From Gordonibacter sp. Marseille-P4307 (GTDB lineage Bacteria; Actinomycetota; Coriobacteriia; Coriobacteriales; Eggerthellaceae), in assembly GCF_900604965.1 (NCBI RefSeq), contig NZ_UWPD01000001.1, positions 310,001 through 374,000 on the forward strand: a stretch of 64,000 bases of DNA. The letters are read 5' to 3'. Each line of letters begins with the position of its first letter. Position 1 is the stretch's first letter. The position numbers and the translations under genes are program-made. Positions 8,261 to 17,027 of this stretch are shown here, in pieces. Under the pieces are notes generated by a model. That model did no database searches. It was given only the letters and a program-made list of their open reading frames with translations, and was not told the origin of the DNA.

Positions 8261-8295
8261 GAAGCCGGCGTCCTTGGCCGCTAGACGATGGGGGC
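8220..8295 (-). tRNA. tRNA-Glu(CTC)
   Basis: The minus strand shows a complete cloverleaf: acceptor stem GCCCCCA / TGGGGGC, anticodon stem CCGGC / GCCGG around the loop TTCTCAA (anticodon CTC), a GGTTC-type T loop in the form GATTCGAATC, and an encoded CCA end. It is 81 bp downstream of hemL on the same strand. Glu-tRNA is the substrate of HemA in the same operon, so the placement is functionally meaningful, though it could also have its own promoter: TATACT lies 6 bp before its 5' end (8302-8307), with no clear -35. Confidence 0.93.
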
Positions 8296-8313
8296 CTGAA
8301 GAGTATAGCCAAC

Positions 8314-8357
8314 CGGCTCGGCGGCGCGCGCGTGCCCGCGCACGCAACACCGAGCCG
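8314..8357 (-). repeat. Hairpin between hemL and tRNA-Glu
   Basis: CGGCTCGG (8314-8321) and CCGAGCCG (8350-8357) form a perfect 8-bp stem, and the sequence between them (GCGCGCGCGTG / CGCGCACGC) can extend it. There is no T tract, so it may be a processing or partial termination site between hemL and the tRNA. Confidence 0.5.
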
Positions 8358-8376
8358 TCATAAAGTCGATTGAAAA

Positions 8377-9681
8377 CTAGCGCGCCGCCGCCACGCGGAA
8401 GCCCTCGCGCGCCGCATCGACAAGCGCGCAAACCTGCTCGTCGGTGTGAGCCGCCGAAAGGAACAGCGCCTCGAACTGGCTGGGCGCTATGAGCATGCCC
8501 GCATCCAGCACCGCACGGAAGTACGCCGCGAACGCCTCGCGGTCGCTTCGGGCAGCCGTCTTCCAGTTGACAACCGGCCCCTCGGTGAAAAACACCGTGG
8601 TCACGCTGCCGAAGTTGTTAACGCACGCAGCGATGCCAACCTCGCGCGCCGCCGCGCGCAGGCCCTCCGTCAGAAGCGCTCCCTTGCGCTCGAGCTCGGG
8701 ATACAGCGTCGCGGCATGGGCCTGCAGCTTGGTAAGCTGGGCCAGACCGGCCTCCATCGCAACCGGATTGCCCGACAGCGTACCGGCCTGGTACACCGGA
8801 CCGGCAGGGGCAAGCTTCTGCATGAAGCGCTCCTTGCCGGCCACGCACCCCACCGGGAATCCGCCGCCGATGATCTTGCCGAACGTGCACAGGTCCGCAT
8901 CGATGCCCAGCTTCTCCTGAGCACCGCCCAAGGCAACCCTGAACCCGGTAATGACCTCGTCGAATATGAGAAGCGCACCGAACTCGTCGCATAGGGCGCG
9001 CAAACCCTCGTGGAAGCCGGCGGCGGGAGGAACCACGCCCATGTTTCCGCTCACGGGTTCGACGATCACGCAGGCAACCTGATCGGGGGCCGCCTCGAAC
9101 AACGCGCGCACGGAATCGAGATCGTTGTACGTGGCGATCATGGTGTCGCCGGCGGTTGCGGCCGTCACGCCCGGCGTGTCGGGAATGCCCAGCGTCGCCA
9201 CTCCGCTTCCCGCGCTCACCAGCAGCGAGTCGCTGTGTCCATGGTAGTTGCCCTCGAACTTGACGATCTTGTCGCGTCCCGTGCAGCCTCGCGCGAGGCG
9301 GATGGCCGTCATGGTGGCCTCGGTGCCCGACGACACCATGCGCACTTCCTCGACGCCGGGAACCAGCTCGCATATCTTGTCGGCAAGCTTCAGCTCGGCC
9401 TCGCAGGGAGCGCCGAACGACACGCCCCTCTCAAGCTGCGCCCGCACCGCCCCGATAACGTCCTCGTCACCGTGACCGAAGATCATAGGACCCCACGAGC
9501 AGATGAAATCGACGTACTCGTTGCCGTCGATATCCCACACCAGGCTTCCCTTGGCACGATCGTAGAACACCGGATCGCAGCCCACGCTTCCGAAAGCGCG
9601 CACCGGAGAGTTCACCCCTCCGGGAATGACCTGCGATGCGCGGGCAAACGCCTGAGAAGACTTCGAATGATCAAGTGACAT
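8377..9681 (-). CDS. hemL: Glutamate-1-semialdehyde 2,1-aminomutase
   Basis: A 434-residue class III PLP enzyme that converts glutamate 1-semialdehyde into 5-aminolevulinate, step two of the C5 route. Visible family motifs are [27 protein letters not shown], the PLP-binding FDEVITGFR and the catalytic lysine in [13 protein letters not shown]. Length is standard. ATG at 9681 has GAAAGGA before it. It is the last protein gene of the haem operon, 38 bp after the AhbD fusion gene. Confidence 0.97.
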   Translation of the reverse strand: MSLDHSKSSQAFARASQVIPGGVNSPVRAFGSVGCDPVFYDRAKGSLVWDIDGNEYVDFICSWGPMIFGHGDEDVIGAVRAQLERGVSFGAPCEAELKLADKICELVPGVEEVRMVSSGTEATMTAIRLARGCTGRDKIVKFEGNYHGHSDSLLVSAGSGVATLGIPDTPGVTAATAGDTMIATYNDLDSVRALFEAAPDQVACVIVEPVSGNMGVVPPAAGFHEGLRALCDEFGALLIFDEVITGFRVALGGAQEKLGIDADLCTFGKIIGGGFPVGCVAGKERFMQKLAPAGPVYQAGTLSGNPVAMEAGLAQLTKLQAHAATLYPELERKGALLTEGLRAAAREVGIAACVNNFGSVTTVFFTEGPVVNWKTAARSDREAFAAYFRAVLDAGMLIAPSQFEALFLSAAHTDEQVCALVDAAREGFRVAAAR

Positions 9682-9719
9682 ATCGTTCCTTTCGCGTCAT
9701 CCACGGGTTCGATTAACCG

Positions 9720-12137
9720 TTACCCCTCAAAATACCTCATCGAAACTTTCTTGTACTCCCCCGTCGTCAAAAGAGCCTCGGACGCGTCGACGGAGATCCC
9801 CGCCTCGTCAAGCGCCCGCCTCATATCGGCGATCTGCCGGCTGAGATCCTCGGGCGTGCGCGCGTGGGTCATAGCGTACAGGTTGTAGCGCCACGTGTCG
9901 GCCTTCCTGCGAGCATAGCAATGGGTAACGTGCTCGGACTGCGCCAAGATGCGCCCTGCGGCATCGGTCTGGTCGTCCGGGACGTCCCATACCGTCATGG
10001 AATTATGCGACACGCCCATGACCTGGTGGCGAACCATCGCACCCACGCGCCTGATGGTCTTGGAGGCCAGCCACCCCCCCATCCGCGCGGCAACGTCTTG
10101 CTCGGTAATGTCGGTGCGCCCCAGATTCCGGGCGATACGCTTGACGATGGTGGAAAGCGGACGTTCGTCGAGGGCTCCGTCAACCGTGTGCAGGATGTCT
10201 CCTTGGGCCCATCGAACGATCTCGATGTTCACCGGATCGTCCGCATCAAACGGAAGGGGGTCGCACACCGGGACGGTCAAGACAGGGGCCTCTTTCTTGG
10301 GGGCAAGCCCTTCACGCAGCTCGCCCTGGGGAAGGGAGCCGGCCGGACCGTCGCCTTGCCGCCCGTCGTGCAGCAGTTTGGCATCCGCGAACCGCGTGGG
10401 CTTGCGCCGCACACGCGCATTGCCGTCCGACGACTTGAAGTTCACGCGGATCTTGTATTTTTTCGTGGACGGCAGATCCAGCACGTCGGCAACGCCGGTG
10501 CGCTGCGAGATCTCGACCAGCATGCGCTGGCGCTCTTCGACCGAACGAGCGATGACCGTAAACCACAGGTTGTAGTGGTTATCCCGACCGTAATTATGGG
10601 TGACCTGAGGATATTCGGACACGATAGCGGCGGCGGTCGCAAGCTCCCGCTCGCCCCCGGGCACCGAAAGAGCGCAAAGAGACGAGGCGTATCCCAGTTT
10701 GGGCGAGTTGAACGACGCGCCGACGCGTCGGATCTTCCCCGACTTGTACAGAGACGACACGGCTTCGATCACGCCGTCTCGCCTCAATTCAAGCGCCTTC
10801 GCCAGATCCCCCAAAGGATCGTCCGTCAACGGAAAGCCCTCCTGGATCGCATCGAGCACGCGATCCTGCACGTACTTTTTCGGCTCGTAGGCGCAATAGG
10901 GCTCTTCTTCCAGGTAGTCGCCGTACAGAGCCAAGGCGCGCGCACGGCACCCGCCGCACACCCCCTTGTATTCGCAGGCGCCGCACTTGCCCTTCAGCCG
11001 ATCGTAATGACGCAGGTCGTCGAACACCGGAGAATGGGTCCAGATCTCGGAGAAGGGCGTTTCTTTGACGTTTCCAAGGTTCATGTCAAAATATCCGCAC
11101 GGCTGCACCTCGCCCGTATGGCTGATGAACACGAAGGTGATGCCGCCCAGGCAACCGCGCGTCATGGCCTCCATGCCATAGGTCTCGGGCGTCACCTTGA
11201 TGCCCTGCTTGGCAGCCTGTTGGCGCAAAATGCGATAGTACTGCGGCGAGTCGGTGGGCTTGAAGTGCAGAGGAGAGGTCTGCTGGCGCTCGAAGGCCCA
11301 CAGCAGCACCTCCTCGTACTCGTCGGGCGTGAGCTCGACATCGATAAGGTCTTCTCCGCGTCCCGTGGGAACCAGAAGGAACGGATGGAACGCGACGGCG
11401 CCGGTTTCAAGCGCCAGGTCGTGCAACTCGTCGACCATCTCGTTGTTCATCTTGGTGACGGTGGTGTTGATCTGGACCCCCACCCCGTACTTCTGCATGT
11501 TCTTGATGCCCTCGAGGGTTTCCCGGAAAGCCCCCTCTTTGCCGCGGAACCTGTCCTGACCCTCGGCGTCGGGGAAGTCCAGCGACACCGACACGCGCGG
11601 AATGCCGTGCCGGGCCATCTGAGCCGCCACCTCCTCGGTGATGAGGGTTCCGTTCGTGCCGATTACCGGATGGAGGCCCTTCTCGTTCGCGTAATCAATG
11701 ATGTCCCAGATATCGGGGCGCATAAGGGGCTCTCCGCCCGTCACGATGAGAATGGGATCGGTGATGCTGGCGATGTCGTCGATAACCGCCTTGCATTCGT
11801 CCAACGTCAACTCGCCGGGATACGGTTCGCAATGCGCAGCGGCGCGGCAGTGGTCGCACGCCAGGTTGCACGAACGGGTGATCTCCCAAGCCACGATGCG
11901 CGGCGCCTTGATGCCCGTACGCTCTTCGTACGCGCGAGCCGCCGGACCCGCTCCCGGTCGGTAGCTGCGGCGCGCCGTGTTGTCGCCCGGAGCCGCTGCT
12001 CCGGGATGCCCGCCGGGATGGCCTCCCGGACGTCCCGTCGGATGCCCCCCGGGATGACCCGAGACATGCGCCCTTTCGGCCCCCCGGGCCAAAGGGGCGT
12101 GGGCGCCGCAGCACGCGGCGCTGTGTTCGTGGGCCAT
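9720..12137 (-). CDS. Three-activity fusion: haem b synthase (AhbD, radical SAM) plus two siroheme decarboxylase domains
   Basis: An 805-residue protein with four parts. Residues 1-60: a His/Gly/Pro-rich tail with GHPGGHP repeats and a CC pair. Residues about 78-420: a radical SAM enzyme with the cluster motif C90-NLA-C94-DH-C97 and a C-terminal cysteine set (C329, C347, C385, C388, C394, C397, C415) for auxiliary Fe-S clusters, matching AhbD, which converts Fe-coproporphyrin III to haem b. Residues about 426-568 and 635-805: two AsnC/Lrp-like siroheme decarboxylase domains of the AhbA/AhbB (NirD-like) family, each with an HTH-like start and a THNYGR or THCYAR motif. In characterised systems these are three separate proteins. 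It lies 1 bp after hemB. Confidence 0.88.
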   Translation of the reverse strand: MAHEHSAACCGAHAPLARGAERAHVSGHPGGHPTGRPGGHPGGHPGAAAPGDNTARRSYRPGAGPAARAYEERTGIKAPRIVAWEITRSCNLACDHCRAAAHCEPYPGELTLDECKAVIDDIASITDPILIVTGGEPLMRPDIWDIIDYANEKGLHPVIGTNGTLITEEVAAQMARHGIPRVSVSLDFPDAEGQDRFRGKEGAFRETLEGIKNMQKYGVGVQINTTVTKMNNEMVDELHDLALETGAVAFHPFLLVPTGRGEDLIDVELTPDEYEEVLLWAFERQQTSPLHFKPTDSPQYYRILRQQAAKQGIKVTPETYGMEAMTRGCLGGITFVFISHTGEVQPCGYFDMNLGNVKETPFSEIWTHSPVFDDLRHYDRLKGKCGACEYKGVCGGCRARALALYGDYLEEEPYCAYEPKKYVQDRVLDAIQEGFPLTDDPLGDLAKALELRRDGVIEAVSSLYKSGKIRRVGASFNSPKLGYASSLCALSVPGGERELATAAAIVSEYPQVTHNYGRDNHYNLWFTVIARSVEERQRMLVEISQRTGVADVLDLPSTKKYKIRVNFKSSDGNARVRRKPTRFADAKLLHDGRQGDGPAGSLPQGELREGLAPKKEAPVLTVPVCDPLPFDADDPVNIEIVRWAQGDILHTVDGALDERPLSTIVKRIARNLGRTDITEQDVAARMGGWLASKTIRRVGAMVRHQVMGVSHNSMTVWDVPDDQTDAAGRILAQSEHVTHCYARRKADTWRYNLYAMTHARTPEDLSRQIADMRRALDEAGISVDASEALLTTGEYKKVSMRYFEG

Positions 12138-12138
12138 A

Positions 12139-13131
12139 TCAGTTCCCCTCCGCCAGCCAGCGAGCCGCCTCTTTGGCGTGATACGTGATGATCATGTCGG
12201 CTCCCGCCCGCTTCATCGAAGTCAGAAGCTCGAGCACGACGCGCTTTTCGTCGATCCATCCGTTTGCCGCCGCCGCCTTCACCATCGAGTACTCCCCCGA
12301 CACGTTGTAGGCAACCGTGGGGAAGCGAAGCTCGGATTTCACGCGGCGCAGCACATCCAGATACGACAGCGCCGGCTTGACCATGACGAGGTCGGCGCCT
12401 TCGGCGATGTCGTAAGCTGCCTCTCGAACGCCTTCCTGGGCATTTGCGGGATCCATCTGATATGCGCGACGATCCCCGAACGCAGGCGTCGAGTCGGCCG
12501 CGTCGCGAAACGGGCCGTAGAACCCGCTGGCATACTTCGTAGAGTACGACATGATGGGCACCTGGGAAAAACCCGCCTGATCAAGCGCGCGGCGCATATG
12601 AGCCACGCGGCCATCCATCATGTCGGACGGAGCCACCATGTGCGCACCGGCGCGCGCGTGGCTGACGGCCTCGGCAGCCAGCCATTCGAGCGTGGCATCG
12701 TTATCCACCTCGCCCGCCTCGGTAAGCTTCCCGCAATGCCCGTGGCTGGTGTATTCGCACATGCACACATCGGTGATGATGTGCATGTCGGGCGCCTCGG
12801 CGCGGATGACGCGAACCGCCTCCTGCACGATACCGTGGTCGTCGTAGGCCTCGCTTCCGCACTCGTCCTTATGCGAGGGAAGGCCGAACAGCAGAACCGA
12901 CCGTACGCCCAGACCAAGAAGCTCATCCATCTCGGGCTTCAGCATGTCGAGCGAAAGCTGGTGCACCCCGGGCATCGATGAGATCTCATCGCGCAGGCCT
13001 TTGCCCGGTTTGACGAACAGCGGATAGATGAAGTCGCGCACAGACAGCTCGGTTTCGCGAATGAACTGGCGAACCGTCTCGTCGGCCCTCATGCGGCGCG
13101 CGCGATAGGCGGGAAACCTGCCGTATTCCAT
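12139..13131 (-). CDS. hemB: Porphobilinogen synthase (5-aminolevulinate dehydratase)
   Basis: A 330-residue enzyme condensing two 5-aminolevulinate molecules to porphobilinogen. It has the cysteine-rich zinc-site segment DVCMCEYTSHGHCGK, and the two active-site lysines in SYSTKYASGFYGPFR and LVMVKPALSYLD. The ATG at 13131 (MEYGRFPAYRARRMR) shares one base with the TAA stop of ahbC, so the genes are coupled. The frame is open further upstream, but that is inside ahbC. Confidence 0.96.
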   Translation of the reverse strand: MEYGRFPAYRARRMRADETVRQFIRETELSVRDFIYPLFVKPGKGLRDEISSMPGVHQLSLDMLKPEMDELLGLGVRSVLLFGLPSHKDECGSEAYDDHGIVQEAVRVIRAEAPDMHIITDVCMCEYTSHGHCGKLTEAGEVDNDATLEWLAAEAVSHARAGAHMVAPSDMMDGRVAHMRRALDQAGFSQVPIMSYSTKYASGFYGPFRDAADSTPAFGDRRAYQMDPANAQEGVREAAYDIAEGADLVMVKPALSYLDVLRRVKSELRFPTVAYNVSGEYSMVKAAAANGWIDEKRVVLELLTSMKRAGADMIITYHAKEAARWLAEGN

Positions 13132-14387
13132 TATCGGACACCCCCTTCGGCAACCGCCTCGCAGGCGCATCCGGCCTTCGATCCTGCGCCTTCGGGCCAC
13201 GCGATCTCCTCGTCGGTGAGGTAGCACGCGGGATCCGACGCCCACAGGTCGCCCGTGGCGGCTTCGGCGCGCACGCGGAAGTTCCCGTTGCAGATGTCCA
13301 ACCAGCGACAGGTCGCGCAGCGGCCCTTCACGAACGGACGCTTGTTCTTCAGGCGATACATCAGCTCGCTTTCAGGCGTGGTGCGACTCACGTCGGTCCA
13401 GATCTCGGAGAACGGGCGATCCTTCACATTGCCGAACGGGAAGTGGCGCCAGAATTGATCGGCGTACACCTCGCCATCCCAGCTCACGCTCGCAATACCC
13501 GCACCGGTCGAGTTGCCCTGGTTCCACTGGAGAAGCTGCAGCACCTCGGCCGCGCGCTGGGGATCTTCCTTCAAAAGCTCCAGATACACGAAAGGACCGT
13601 CGGCATGGTTGTCCACCGTAAGGATCTCGGGGCGGCCGCCGCGATCGAACCACGCGCGCGTGCGATCCATGATGAGTCGCACGGCCTGACGCGTTTCCTC
13701 GTGGCTGAGGTCTTCCTCCATAAGCTCCGAGCCGCGCCCCGTATACACCAGATGGTAGAAGCAGGCGCGGTTGATGCTGTGCTCTTCCATGATGTCGAAC
13801 ACGTCGTCGATCTCGCGCCAATTCAGCTTGTTGATGGTCATGCGCAGGCCCACCTTGATGCCGGCCTCCTGCGCATTGTTCAGACCCTCCATAGACTTGG
13901 CGAACGACCCGGGAACGCCGCGGAACCTATCGTGGGTTTCAGGGCCGCCGTCAAGGGAAACGCCCACGTACGACAAACCCACCTCGGCGAATTCGCGCGC
14001 CAGCTCGGGAGTGATGAGCGTACCGTTGGTCGAGATGACCACGCGCATACCGCGATCCTTCGCATAATGCATGAGCTCGGTAAGATCGTGGCGCACGCAG
14101 GGCTCGCCGCCCGAGAACAGCAGCACCGGCGCGCCGAACGCAGCCAGATCGTCGATCATGGCCTTGGCCTCTTCGGTGGACAGCTCGTCGTAGCGCTGCG
14201 CGTCGGATCCCGCGTAGCAGTGAACGCACTTCAGGTTGCACGTGCGCGTGCAGTTCCACACGACTACCGGCTTCTTGTCCTTGGAAAACTGCAGGAGCTC
14301 GCTGGGGAGCTTCGCCGACATGCGCTGATAGCGCAAGACGTCGGCGGGCTCGACCGCCCCGCAGTACAGTTTGGAAACTCCGATCAT
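13131..14387 (-). CDS. ahbC: 12,18-didecarboxysiroheme deacetylase, radical SAM (AhbC)
   Basis: A 418-residue radical SAM protein starting MIGVSKLYCGAVEPADVLRY, the hallmark start of AhbC. The cluster motif is C50-NLK-C54-VH-C57, followed by FSGGEPCVRHDL and the C-terminal SPASM-like cysteines (GRCATCRWLDICNGN). AhbC removes the two acetate side chains of didecarboxysiroheme to give Fe-coproporphyrin III. It sits between cobA-hemD (1-bp gap) and hemB. NirJ of haem d1 synthesis is a related family, but no other nir genes are here and the operon makes haem, so AhbC is preferred. Confidence 0.9.
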   Translation of the reverse strand: MIGVSKLYCGAVEPADVLRYQRMSAKLPSELLQFSKDKKPVVVWNCTRTCNLKCVHCYAGSDAQRYDELSTEEAKAMIDDLAAFGAPVLLFSGGEPCVRHDLTELMHYAKDRGMRVVISTNGTLITPELAREFAEVGLSYVGVSLDGGPETHDRFRGVPGSFAKSMEGLNNAQEAGIKVGLRMTINKLNWREIDDVFDIMEEHSINRACFYHLVYTGRGSELMEEDLSHEETRQAVRLIMDRTRAWFDRGGRPEILTVDNHADGPFVYLELLKEDPQRAAEVLQLLQWNQGNSTGAGIASVSWDGEVYADQFWRHFPFGNVKDRPFSEIWTDVSRTTPESELMYRLKNKRPFVKGRCATCRWLDICNGNFRVRAEAATGDLWASDPACYLTDEEIAWPEGAGSKAGCACEAVAEGGVR

Positions 14388-14388
14388 G

Positions 14389-16062
14389 CTATACCCCCTT
14401 CGGGCTCGCGCCCGCTCTCTGTTCTTCACCCGGCCGATCGTCGGATGTGAAATGCTCGCACAACGCATCGACCAGGCCCGGGATGGTGAACTCGGCCGCC
14501 TGAGCCGCCACCGTGAGACCCGCCTGCTCGATTGTGTCGCTGGTAATGGGACCGATCGAGAAGATCTCGACACGCCTCAGCAGCGCCCCCGCCGCATCGC
14601 CAAGCGCCTCCACCAGATTGCGCACCGCCGAAGACGATGCGAACGTCACGCCGTCGATGGAGCCCGCTTCGACCAGCGAGGCGAATTCGCGCAGATGCTC
14701 TGGATCCGCCGCCACGGTTCTATACGAGGGAACCACGTCGACCTCGCCGCCGTCTGCGGAAAGCAGCTGCGGAAGCACTTCGCGCGCCTCGAGGGCCCGC
14801 GGTATGAGAACGCGTTGGCCCGAAGCGAACCCCGCGTCGCGCAACGCCCCATGCACCGCCTCGGCACGGTATTCTGCAGGAACCACATCGGCTGCGATGC
14901 CATGCGAACGCAGCTTCGCCGCCGTTGCCGGCCCGATGGCCGCCACGCGGCACCCCGCCAGCGCGCGAGCATCCCGGAAACGAAGCTCCGAACCGCTCAG
15001 TCGATCGAAGAACCGCTCGACCCCGTTTACGCTGGTGAAGATCAGCCAATCGTACGAGTCGAGGCGAGAGAGCGCGTCGTCGAGCGGCTCGAAGCTTTCC
15101 GGGTCCACGATGCTGATGGTGGGCAGCTCGAACACCTCGGCTCCTTGCTCGCGCAGAAGGGAACCGAGGGAGCCGGCCTGTTCGCGCGAACGTGTAACCA
15201 CCAGGCGCTTGCCGAACAGGGGCCGGTCCTCGAACCAGGCGATGCGCTCGCGCAGGGCGGCGACAGAGCCCACGACGATGATCGCCGGAGCTTCGATCCC
15301 CTCTTCACGGGCGCGCCGAGCCGCAGTTTCAAGCGTCGCGACGCAGGTCCTCTGGCGCGTGGTGGTTCCCCACTGAACCAGCGCGACCGGTATATCGGAT
15401 GGAGCACCGCATTCCGCAAGCTTCTCGGATATCAGGGAAAGATTGCGCACGCCCATGTAAAAGCACACGGTGGCCCCCCGCTTCACCAGCCCCGCCAGCG
15501 AGGGCCAATCCAGCGTCGAGGCATCCTTGGAAGGATCCTCGTTTCCCGTAACCAGCGTGACAGACGTGGAGACACCGCGATGAGTGACCGGAATACCCGC
15601 ATAGGCGCAAGCGGCGATTCCGCTGGTCACACCGGGTACGACCTCGAAGGGAATACCGGCCTCGGCAAGAGCCAGAGCCTCTTCCCCGCCGCGTCCGAAC
15701 ACAAACGGATCGCCGCCCTTCAACCGAACGACGGACGGCACCGCCTGAGCACAGCGCCCCTCGGCCCTGCGGGGAACGCCCCGGACGGCCTCGTCCCGCA
15801 TGCGGCGCTCCAGCTCGCGCGCCTTCTCGACGAGGATACGGTTGATGTCGTCCTGACCGATGTGCTTCTCGAAGCCCTTCTTGCCGACAAACACCAGCTC
15901 GGCATCGGGGCGGACGTGCTCGAGCAGCCGATCGCTGGATAGATAGTCGTACACCACCACGTCGGCGCCCTGAAGCAGCGAAAGTCCGCGCACGCTCATG
16001 AGGCCCGGATCTCCCGGACCCGCGCCGACAAGGTACACGCAAACGGATTCCGGCTTGCTCAC
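14389..16062 (-). CDS. Fused uroporphyrinogen-III C-methyltransferase and uroporphyrinogen-III synthase
   Basis: A 557-residue two-domain protein (CobA-HemD). The N-terminal half is a SUMT with VYLVGAGPGDPGLMSVRG, VVRLKGGDPFVFGRGGEE and PGVTSGIAACAYAGIPVTHR; it makes precorrin-2. There is an insertion of about a dozen residues before VVRLKGGDP. The C-terminal half (from about residue 265, RPLFGKRLVVTRSREQA) is HemD, closing the tetrapyrrole ring, with FTSVNGVERFF and the terminal TFASSSAVRNL segment. Start is GTG at 16062, which overlaps the hemC stop as GTGA. Such fusions are common in Gram-positive bacteria. Confidence 0.94.
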   Translation of the reverse strand: MSKPESVCVYLVGAGPGDPGLMSVRGLSLLQGADVVVYDYLSSDRLLEHVRPDAELVFVGKKGFEKHIGQDDINRILVEKARELERRMRDEAVRGVPRRAEGRCAQAVPSVVRLKGGDPFVFGRGGEEALALAEAGIPFEVVPGVTSGIAACAYAGIPVTHRGVSTSVTLVTGNEDPSKDASTLDWPSLAGLVKRGATVCFYMGVRNLSLISEKLAECGAPSDIPVALVQWGTTTRQRTCVATLETAARRAREEGIEAPAIIVVGSVAALRERIAWFEDRPLFGKRLVVTRSREQAGSLGSLLREQGAEVFELPTISIVDPESFEPLDDALSRLDSYDWLIFTSVNGVERFFDRLSGSELRFRDARALAGCRVAAIGPATAAKLRSHGIAADVVPAEYRAEAVHGALRDAGFASGQRVLIPRALEAREVLPQLLSADGGEVDVVPSYRTVAADPEHLREFASLVEAGSIDGVTFASSSAVRNLVEALGDAAGALLRRVEIFSIGPITSDTIEQAGLTVAAQAAEFTIPGLVDALCEHFTSDDRPGEEQRAGASPKGV

Positions 16063-17027
16063 AGACCCACGCTCGCTTTGACGCGATCCATGATCTCGCA
16101 AGCGCCCTGTTCGCACAGCGCTTCGAGTGCCATCTCCGCCAGCTCGGCGGGATCGCTCCGGCTGATGATGCCCGCGCGCTCCATATGAACGCGCGCCATC
16201 TCCGAACCGTCGAGCGAAGAGACGAAGGCGTCCAGCACAAGGGTCTGCTGGTCGGCCGGACCCTCCCAACGGATGTAGGCGCCCAGCGGAACCTGGCAGC
16301 CCCCCTCGAGACGGGAAAGGATGATGCGCTCGGCATCGACGCAGGCCATCGTGGGCTCATGCGAGATATCGGCAAGCGCCGCGAGGGTGCGTTCGTCGTC
16401 GGCGCGCGCCTCTATGCCGACGGCCCCCTGCCCCACCGCGGGAATCATGTCCTCGATCGGAATATAGGAGCGAATGCGGTCTTCCCAGCCCATGCGCACG
16501 ATACCCGAAACAGCCAGAACCGCGCCCTCGTAATGGGAGCCTTCGGCCTTGGCGAGGCGGGTGTCGAGGTTGCCGCGGATCTCGCTGGGAACCAACTGCG
16601 GATACCGCGCGCGCAGCTGAGCGGCACGACGCAGCGACCCGGTTCCGATGCGCGCGCCCTCGGGAACGTCGGCCAAACATCCAACCTGCGCCAACCGGGG
16701 ACCGCACACCAGCGCGTCGCGAGCATCGGCACGCGGCAGCATCGCCGCCAGAACGCACCCTTCGGGAAGCGCGCTGGGAACGTCTTTCATGGAATGGACG
16801 CACATATCGATATCGCCCGCCAGAAGCTGGGTTTCGATCTCTTTAGTGAACAGGCCTTTATCGCCAATCTTGGACAAAGGGACATCCAGAATGCGATCGC
16901 CCGTCGTCTTGATGACCCGCACATCGACCTCGCGTGCGGGATCCTGCGCTCGCAGCGCATCGGCAACCGCATGCGCTTGCCACAGCGCCAAACCGCTGCC
17001 GCGGGTTCCGATCACGAAATCAGCCAC
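16059..17027 (-). CDS. hemC: Hydroxymethylbilane synthase
   Basis: A 322-residue porphobilinogen deaminase with IGTRGSGLALWQA at the start, VHSMKDVPSALP, GTGSLRRAAQLRA, and the cysteine that carries the dipyrromethane cofactor in LEGGCQVPLGAY. It links four porphobilinogens. The GTG start at 17027 overlaps the hemA TAG by one base (TAGTG). Length and motifs are standard. Confidence 0.96.
   Translation of the reverse strand: MADFVIGTRGSGLALWQAHAVADALRAQDPAREVDVRVIKTTGDRILDVPLSKIGDKGLFTKEIETQLLAGDIDMCVHSMKDVPSALPEGCVLAAMLPRADARDALVCGPRLAQVGCLADVPEGARIGTGSLRRAAQLRARYPQLVPSEIRGNLDTRLAKAEGSHYEGAVLAVSGIVRMGWEDRIRSYIPIEDMIPAVGQGAVGIEARADDERTLAALADISHEPTMACVDAERIILSRLEGGCQVPLGAYIRWEGPADQQTLVLDAFVSSLDGSEMARVHMERAGIISRSDPAELAEMALEALCEQGACEIMDRVKASVGL

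Noticed and set aside
9864-12188. A 774-codon plus-strand frame opposite the AhbD fusion gene
   Set aside because: The sequence is rich in Arg, His and Gly as expected of antisense frames and has no recognisable domain.
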